Source: Afipia massiliensis
Lineage (GTDB): Bacteria; Pseudomonadota; Alphaproteobacteria; Rhizobiales; Xanthobacteraceae
NCBI RefSeq assembly: GCF_014203115.1
Contig: NZ_JACHIJ010000004.1
Location: 593,566 to 657,565 of the forward strand
Reading direction: 5' to 3'
Length of the DNA: 64,000 nt
Shown here: one piece after another, positions 59,797-64,000 of the stretch
How positions within the stretch are numbered: position 1 is the stretch's first letter
Layout: each line of letters starts with the position of its first letter
Program-made: the position numbers and the translations under genes
The notes under the pieces: model-generated
Seen by the model: only the letters and a program-made list of their open reading frames with translations
Told to the model about the DNA's origin: nothing
Databases searched by the model: none

Positions 59797-60066
59797 TCAG
59801 CGCATTGGTTTCCATTTACGGTCACGGATCGCCAGCATCACTTCCGCTACCGGGGACATCGTTCTGTCTGCCTTTGAGGACGCCAGCGTTTCGACTACAT
59901 CCCAATCAATTTTCACGGAGCCGTCTGGGTCGATTTCGTAGAGGGCAGTCGTTTCCGGTGATGATTTTTGAATCTTGAGCGTCTTGACGGACTTCGGCGC
60001 GGCATCTTGTGCGAGCGCGACGGTGTGGTTCAACACTATCAACAGGCCAACAAACGCCCGACGCAT
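59797..60066 (-). CDS. Small exported protein of unknown function
   Basis: 89 residues with a signal peptide (1-20, MRRAFVGLLIVLNHTVALAQ). The mature 70 residues include TLKIQKSSPETTALYEIDPD, VKIDWDVVETLASSKADRTM and SPVAEVMLAIRDRKWKPMR. GGAGG precedes the ATG by 9 bases. I recognise no family. A decayed second copy of its C-terminal half lies just upstream at 60120-60246. Confidence 0.68.
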   Translation of the reverse strand: MRRAFVGLLIVLNHTVALAQDAAPKSVKTLKIQKSSPETTALYEIDPDGSVKIDWDVVETLASSKADRTMSPVAEVMLAIRDRKWKPMR

Positions 60067-60119
60067 GCAAATTGCCTCCGCGTGCAGATCACCCTAGTGG
60101 CCTAAGTCTCAAGATCGCT

Positions 60120-60246
60120 GAAGGACTCTTTCGGCTACCTCAGCCGCAAAAACCCATGGTATTGCCAGCATCACCTCGGCAATGGGCGACATCGTCTTGC
60201 CCGACTTAGATGATGCCAGTGTCTCGACAGTCCCGAATAAGTCTAG
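60120..60246 (-). pseudogene. Decayed partial copy of the small exported protein gene
   Basis: On the minus strand the frame reads LFGTVETLASSKSGKTMSPI, AEVMLAIPWVF, against VVETLASSKADRTMSPVAEVMLAIRDRKW in the intact gene. The signal peptide and start codon are lost, and the end diverges after AEVMLAI. The rest of the 60067-60425 gap shows no gene. Confidence 0.75.
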
Positions 60247-60425
60247 CGGTGAATTTGCTCGCTAGGTATTCGCCCTTAGCGTCTCCGACTTTCATTCCTT
60301 CTCAAATCTAGGACGTAGAACGGTACCCTTAAATCACCCTAACTCGGCAACTAACATAAAGGCGACATCTTAGAAAAAACGGGGCAGCGGCTGGTGTGCC
60401 CCCCGTGCTCTTCAGTGTCGATGGC

Positions 60426-61187
60426 TTAGAAGCGCCAGTTTCCCGGCTTGAAGGCGCGAGCAACGTCGCCGACGCCGCGCTGGATTGCACCATTCCGGCC
60501 ACCGATCACCGGCTCAAGTGCCGTACGTACGAACGACTTGTCGCCGCCCAAAATGCCACGTTCGGCGATCGCCTGGACGCCGATGCCGGTCACCGCATGG
60601 AACACCTGCGTGACGATGTTTTTTTCGTTTTTCGACGCTTCGAAATTACCCACCACCCAGCCAATAGGAGCAAGCGTCAATCGCAAGGTCTGACTGCCGA
60701 CGTCCTTCTTGCAGCTACCATCGAGCTGATCCTTGCCTTCGTTCAGCTTCTGATCGGCTTCGGTGCGCTGCTTGTTCAGTTCGCCTTTTGCCAAGCTGCG
60801 GAAGTCGGCGTTGATTCGGCTTTCGAGGTCCTCAGGCTTCGCGGCCTGCATCTCCATCTCAAACCAGACCTCGAACGCTTTTTCAAAGTCGACCACCCCC
60901 ATCGCGCGAAGCGAGGGAACTAGCTTCTCATCGAACAGCGGGCGAGCCTGTTTGCGTACCTCCGCCATCCAGGCGGTCCTGAATTCAGGCGTCGCCTTCA
61001 TCGTCTCGATGGAGTTCTCGGCGAGCTTCACATTCGCAAAGTAGGTCTGACGCTGCTCCGCGAAATCGCTACGTGCCTTGATGCACGGATCGAGGAAATC
61101 GAGCGCACCCGAGGTGGCGGACGCCGGGGACTGAAGAGCGCCAGCAAGCGCCGTCGTAACGGCGAGGGTTTTCAAGAGGATATTCAT
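60426..61187 (-). CDS. Exported protein with C-terminal GILGG motif
   Basis: 253 residues from ATG 61187 (AAAGGA lies 9 bases upstream; another ATG 9 bases earlier is too close to it). The signal peptide is MNILLKTLAVTTALAGALQS, PASA. A helical, charged middle part (EQRQTYFANVKLAENSIETM, LAKGELNKQRTEADQKLNEG) is followed by TGIGVQAIAERGILGGDKSF, VR. The last region is matched in the next gene upstream. Two Cys (DPCIK, GSCKK) may form a disulfide. No known function; probably periplasmic. Confidence 0.72.
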   Translation of the reverse strand: MNILLKTLAVTTALAGALQSPASATSGALDFLDPCIKARSDFAEQRQTYFANVKLAENSIETMKATPEFRTAWMAEVRKQARPLFDEKLVPSLRAMGVVDFEKAFEVWFEMEMQAAKPEDLESRINADFRSLAKGELNKQRTEADQKLNEGKDQLDGSCKKDVGSQTLRLTLAPIGWVVGNFEASKNEKNIVTQVFHAVTGIGVQAIAERGILGGDKSFVRTALEPVIGGRNGAIQRGVGDVARAFKPGNWRF

Positions 61188-61251
61188 GTGAGTCATCCTT
61201 TCGGAGAGTTTGAAGTGGCGGTCGCGGATAGTCCGCGACCGCCAGACACGA

Positions 61252-61641
61252 TCAGCCGAACGGCTTGCGCATCACTGAATTCGGGCCACCGAAGATGCCG
61301 TACTTCTCGATGTCCCGGACGCTGATGCCGAGGGTGGCACGAAGCCCTTTCGCGATCTCGCCGCTTTCCCGCATCGAACCCTTGACGTTGCCGTCAACGA
61401 TTTTCACGGGTACGGAGATGATCTTCATGAGCTCCCCGTTGGGACCAAAGGGGCGCTCAGCGAAAGCCTCGTTCGCCACCAGGGCGACCGCAGCCGCCGC
61501 CCCCAACGTCACGGGGGTGAGCGCAGCAGTGACGGCTACACCGATGACCGGCTCCGCCTTCGCAGGCGCTGTCGGCACGGTGACCACCACCGCCAGAGCC
61601 GCCGCGCCAGCGGCAGCCAGCAAGTGTCGCGTATTAATCAT
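61252..61641 (-). CDS. Exported protein with C-terminal GIFGG motif
   Basis: 129 residues with a signal/membrane segment (6-30, LLAAAGAAALAVVVTVPTAP, AKA) and a second hydrophobic Ala/Val-rich stretch (33-60). The C-terminus, LGISVRDIEKYGIFGGPNSV, MRKPFG, parallels the neighbour's TGIGVQAIAERGILGG. GGAGG lies 9 bases before the ATG. It precedes the neighbour by 55 bp on the same strand, so they form one transcript. Function unknown. Confidence 0.7.
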   Translation of the reverse strand: MINTRHLLAAAGAAALAVVVTVPTAPAKAEPVIGVAVTAALTPVTLGAAAAVALVANEAFAERPFGPNGELMKIISVPVKIVDGNVKGSMRESGEIAKGLRATLGISVRDIEKYGIFGGPNSVMRKPFG

Positions 61642-61842
61642 CGGTCAGTCCTCCGACTCTCACGCGCTTGATCGCCGTGGAAGTCGAGGGGATCGTGACA
61701 GAACCCGAAAGGAGAGTTAGGCCAATCGGATTGGCGCGCGTTTTGTTTTGCGGAGGATAGACTTTACCGATGCGACTGCTTTAATAATTGGGCTGGCCCC
61801 CAAAATTTGGGAGGTAGCTATTTCTAGGGTTATGGGGGGCCC

Positions 61843-62451
61843 TTGGTGAGCCAAGGCTTTGAAAATCCGGAGCTTTTGTGCCTCATTGCGTTGAGAGATG
61901 CTAGGGAATGGTTTCAGAACGAGATCCTTGCTGGCGCGCGGGCGCACGACACAGCCAAGGTCAAGCCCGAGCTTGATGCTGAAGATTTAGATTTATTGCG
62001 GGGCAATGAAGCCTTTCAGATCGCCGAGTTTTACTACCTGCTTCAGCAGTATCGCCTCGCCGCCCCAGAAAGAATCAGGCCGTTCCTTCTTCGTCATAAC
62101 GCGGACATGCAAGCGCTCGTGAAAAATAAGGAGAAGCGTGACGCGCTGGGGCTATCTGTCTCTCGATTGGAAGATGGCATCTTTTCGGACACACAAATCG
62201 AGAAGGTCGTCCAACAAATTTCAGACGGAAGACTTCGCCTAGACCAGGCCGATCTAGGACGTCTTTTGTGTTCGCTGATGTCCGTTGAAAACACTCGAAA
62301 GTCAGTCGTCGCCCTCGCAAAGGGAGGATGGCTGAACAGGATCAAAATAGGCCACGTCCTGATTGTTTCCGTGGGGCGAATCGAAGCTTGTTTCGAGCAG
62401 CACCTTCGTAGAATCGTCGAAGGCCTACGACCCGCAATTAAAGATAATTAG
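61843..62451 (+). CDS. Orphan helical protein, non-ATG start
   Basis: 202 residues, mostly alpha-helical and charged, no signal peptide: LCLIALRDAREWFQNEILAG, LLRGNEAFQIAEFYYLLQQY and SVENTRKSVVALAKGGWLNR. The frame starts with TTG 61843 or GTG 61846; no in-frame ATG is available. The GGGGGG tract before it is a possible ribosome binding site. I do not recognise the family. It is followed 11 bp later by the next gene, so both are probably in one operon. Confidence 0.6.
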   Translation: MVSQGFENPELLCLIALRDAREWFQNEILAGARAHDTAKVKPELDAEDLDLLRGNEAFQIAEFYYLLQQYRLAAPERIRPFLLRHNADMQALVKNKEKRDALGLSVSRLEDGIFSDTQIEKVVQQISDGRLRLDQADLGRLLCSLMSVENTRKSVVALAKGGWLNRIKIGHVLIVSVGRIEACFEQHLRRIVEGLRPAIKDN

Positions 62452-62462
62452 AGGGGCGACCA

Positions 62463-63008
62463 ATGTTGTACTCGCGCACGCTGTTGATGGCTTTTTGTCT
62501 TGCGGCAGCGCTAAGCGACAATGCATTTGCGCGTACTCCTACTGCTCCGGTCCAGTATCTTAAAAGACAGGCGCGCATAATTCTCGCGGAGGGAGACCGC
62601 ATCAAGGGCGAAGCAATGCGGATGCGATCAGAAAGCGCCCGGCTCAAGTTAGAAGCAAATGGTTTGCGGGCTGCGGCCTCTCAGCTCGATCAGGCCTGGG
62701 AACGCGCGCATTCGATTGCAGCCAATAAGTATCCAGCTTATCCCGAGCGTGATCGAAGTCAGAAAATCATGCGCTCCGATGCTGACCGCGAAGACGTGGA
62801 TGCAATTGGGCTTTTGCACGAAGGCAAACGGCTTGACGACGAAGCAATGCGCTTGTGGAATCTCGCAGCCGCTGTCGACCCGCAAGCGTCGAACGAGCTG
62901 TTGAAGCGTATGCAGGCTTGTTGCCAGAAGAGTGGCATAGAGTTCCTAAAAGGCGAGATTATCAGGCTCGCACGTCAATTTGGTGCGCATTACTCGCCGG
63001 TCCCTTGA
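62463..63008 (+). CDS. Orphan exported coiled-coil protein
   Basis: 181 residues. Signal peptide MLYSRTLLMAFCLAAALSDN, AFA; then a long amphipathic helix with heptads (ILAEGDRIKGEAMRMRSESA, RLKLEANGLRAAASQLDQ) and a second helical region. GAGGGG lies 8 bases before the ATG. Cys pair (QACCQ) near the end. No family recognised; probably periplasmic or envelope-associated. Lower GC than the chromosome. Confidence 0.65.
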   Translation: MLYSRTLLMAFCLAAALSDNAFARTPTAPVQYLKRQARIILAEGDRIKGEAMRMRSESARLKLEANGLRAAASQLDQAWERAHSIAANKYPAYPERDRSQKIMRSDADREDVDAIGLLHEGKRLDDEAMRLWNLAAAVDPQASNELLKRMQACCQKSGIEFLKGEIIRLARQFGAHYSPVP

Positions 63009-63275
63009 GCGAACTTCACACGGCGCTTCTGTCAAAGGGAGCCTATGAGATGGCTCGACGGGAGGAAGAAACTTCTTTGCCTTCACGCGGATGAATTGGC
63101 AGCACTTAATGGAAGCCTGTTCAACAATGACAACAGGCTCAAAGAGGCCACTGCACCCAAGATAGCTTGACCAGAGATACCCGGCCGCCGCCGTGCGCTC
63201 CAGAAGAGCTAGATTCGAAACAGCCTCGCAGGCAAGATTAAAAAAGTACGCACCGACAGGATTGCGACAGCGAGT

Positions 63276-63809
63276 GTGATCATGACAAGTCTGTTCCACT
63301 ACACGAGCAAGACCGACCACGTCGGCAATTCGCTAGAGGACTTCTATCAGGCCATTGAGGATTTTGAGGAAAGCTTCAAGAAGCAAGAGATAACGCTTGG
63401 CGAATTGTTGGGAAAAATCGCCGGGTTGCTTTCCGATAAGACAACGGGAGATCTTCGGGACCGTTGGGTGCTTGAGAAGGCAACGCGAACGCATGACAAG
63501 CTTCTGGCCCTCGCGGTAGAGCACGAGCTTGGTCCTCTTGCGGAAACGTGGTTTGTCGTAGAGCTGTTGTCTTATAGATTGGGAAGAACTCTCGGAATTT
63601 CGGAAGCCTTCTACAAGTTTGTAGAGGAGAATGCCTATCTGGCACCACGGGATGCTATCAATAACTTCGACGCGATCATAAAGAGCTTCCATGTCGTACC
63701 CGCGCGAATGGTACGAATCTTATGCGCCAATTACATTTTTTGGAGTGGCACTCACATCCAGTTTCAGGACTTTGAGCGAATATTGGCTTCCACGAAGGAC
63801 AACGGCTGA
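63276..63809 (+). CDS. Orphan protein near the window end
   Basis: 177 residues, helical, soluble: LEDFYQAIEDFEESFKKQEI, LLALAVEHELGPLAETWFVV and SHVV-type end LCANYIFWSGTHIQFQDFER. No signal peptide and no known motif. The start is ATG 63276 or 63282 (MIMTS); ribosome binding site weak. It is 267 bp after the previous gene, a gap with no visible feature. The remaining 190 bp to the window end hold no recognisable gene. Confidence 0.6.
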   Translation: MIMTSLFHYTSKTDHVGNSLEDFYQAIEDFEESFKKQEITLGELLGKIAGLLSDKTTGDLRDRWVLEKATRTHDKLLALAVEHELGPLAETWFVVELLSYRLGRTLGISEAFYKFVEENAYLAPRDAINNFDAIIKSFHVVPARMVRILCANYIFWSGTHIQFQDFERILASTKDNG

Positions 63810-64000
63810 ACGATCGCGAGAGATGGCTGCGCTGTCTGCGCTGTTCATCCAATGCGGACTACCGAATCATCAGCCCCCTCGCACCTGCGCATGACCGCGG
63901 GTCCAACTGACCTGCACCCCTGATTGCCCTCGTTTATAAGTAGACTCTGTTCTGGTTTTCGTCCCTGTTTGAACGGTTGGCAAACTCGCTTGGTGTGAGC

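Noticed and set aside
61717..61947. 76-codon minus-strand frame
   Set aside because: Overlaps the start of a larger plus-strand gene; basic random-looking sequence.

Overview
The window is a high-GC alphaproteobacterial chromosome segment of the Bradyrhizobium / Rhodopseudomonas / Nitrobacter / Afipia type (Bradyrhizobiaceae, now Nitrobacteraceae). The evidence is the gene order lptC-lptA-lptB-rpoN-hpf-ptsN, a ROSE-type leader in front of an Hsp20 gene that is followed by a DUF1150 gene, DUF930 and DUF2244 proteins, a long HPF, and dense families of palindromic intergenic repeats. Assignment is from gene content only; no database search was possible.

Layout. 0-1.3 kb: end of a sugar/glycerol-phosphate type ABC ATPase, then a heat-regulated Hsp20-DUF1150 pair. 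1.3-2.3 kb: no recognisable gene. 2.3-8.0 kb: minus-strand cluster for LPS transport (lptC, lptA, lptB) running into rpoN, hpf and ptsN (sigma-54, ribosome hibernation, PTS-Ntr). 8-14.9 kb: RNase D, DUF930, tRNA-Leu(CAG), NDUFA9-like reductase, uppP, GST, queG, NTF2-like protein, hydrolase. 15-22.3 kb: translation genes infC (AUU start), rpmI, rplT, pheS, pheT, with two secreted paralogues and a DUF559 endonuclease-like cassette placed between pheS and pheT. 22.4-36.8 kb: FkbM methyltransferase, Tat-exported amine oxidase, YiiX-like protein, a large RTX glycoside hydrolase, EI24, nth, DUF2244, Ada/Ogt, gpmA, dapB, metallophosphatase, DUF1330, pyrF, FMN reductase, methyltransferase. 37-46.2 kb: chaperones and stress (dnaK-dnaJ, hrcA-grpE) with rph, rdgB, hemW. 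46.3-52.3 kb: LppC-like lipoprotein, rsmI, yraN, gshB, a PAS-like protein, an MBL-fold protein.

From 52.5 kb comM (yifB) begins but is cut after about 215 codons, just before its Walker A motif. The remaining 10.9 kb to the window end is accessory DNA of visibly lower GC. It holds a 966-residue primase-helicase-like replication protein, a catalytic-domain-only tyrosine recombinase, a CoiA-like nuclease, two exported proteins sharing a C-terminal motif, a small exported protein with a decayed second copy, and three orphan genes. This looks like an integrative element inserted in comM; its far end is outside the window.

Two repeat systems stand out. Simple REP-like palindromes lie mostly at convergent gene ends, where they can act as terminators. 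A composite element of two hairpins joined by a conserved spacer occurs three times, each time directly upstream of start codons (pmtA-like; hrcA/rph; LppC-like/rsmI).
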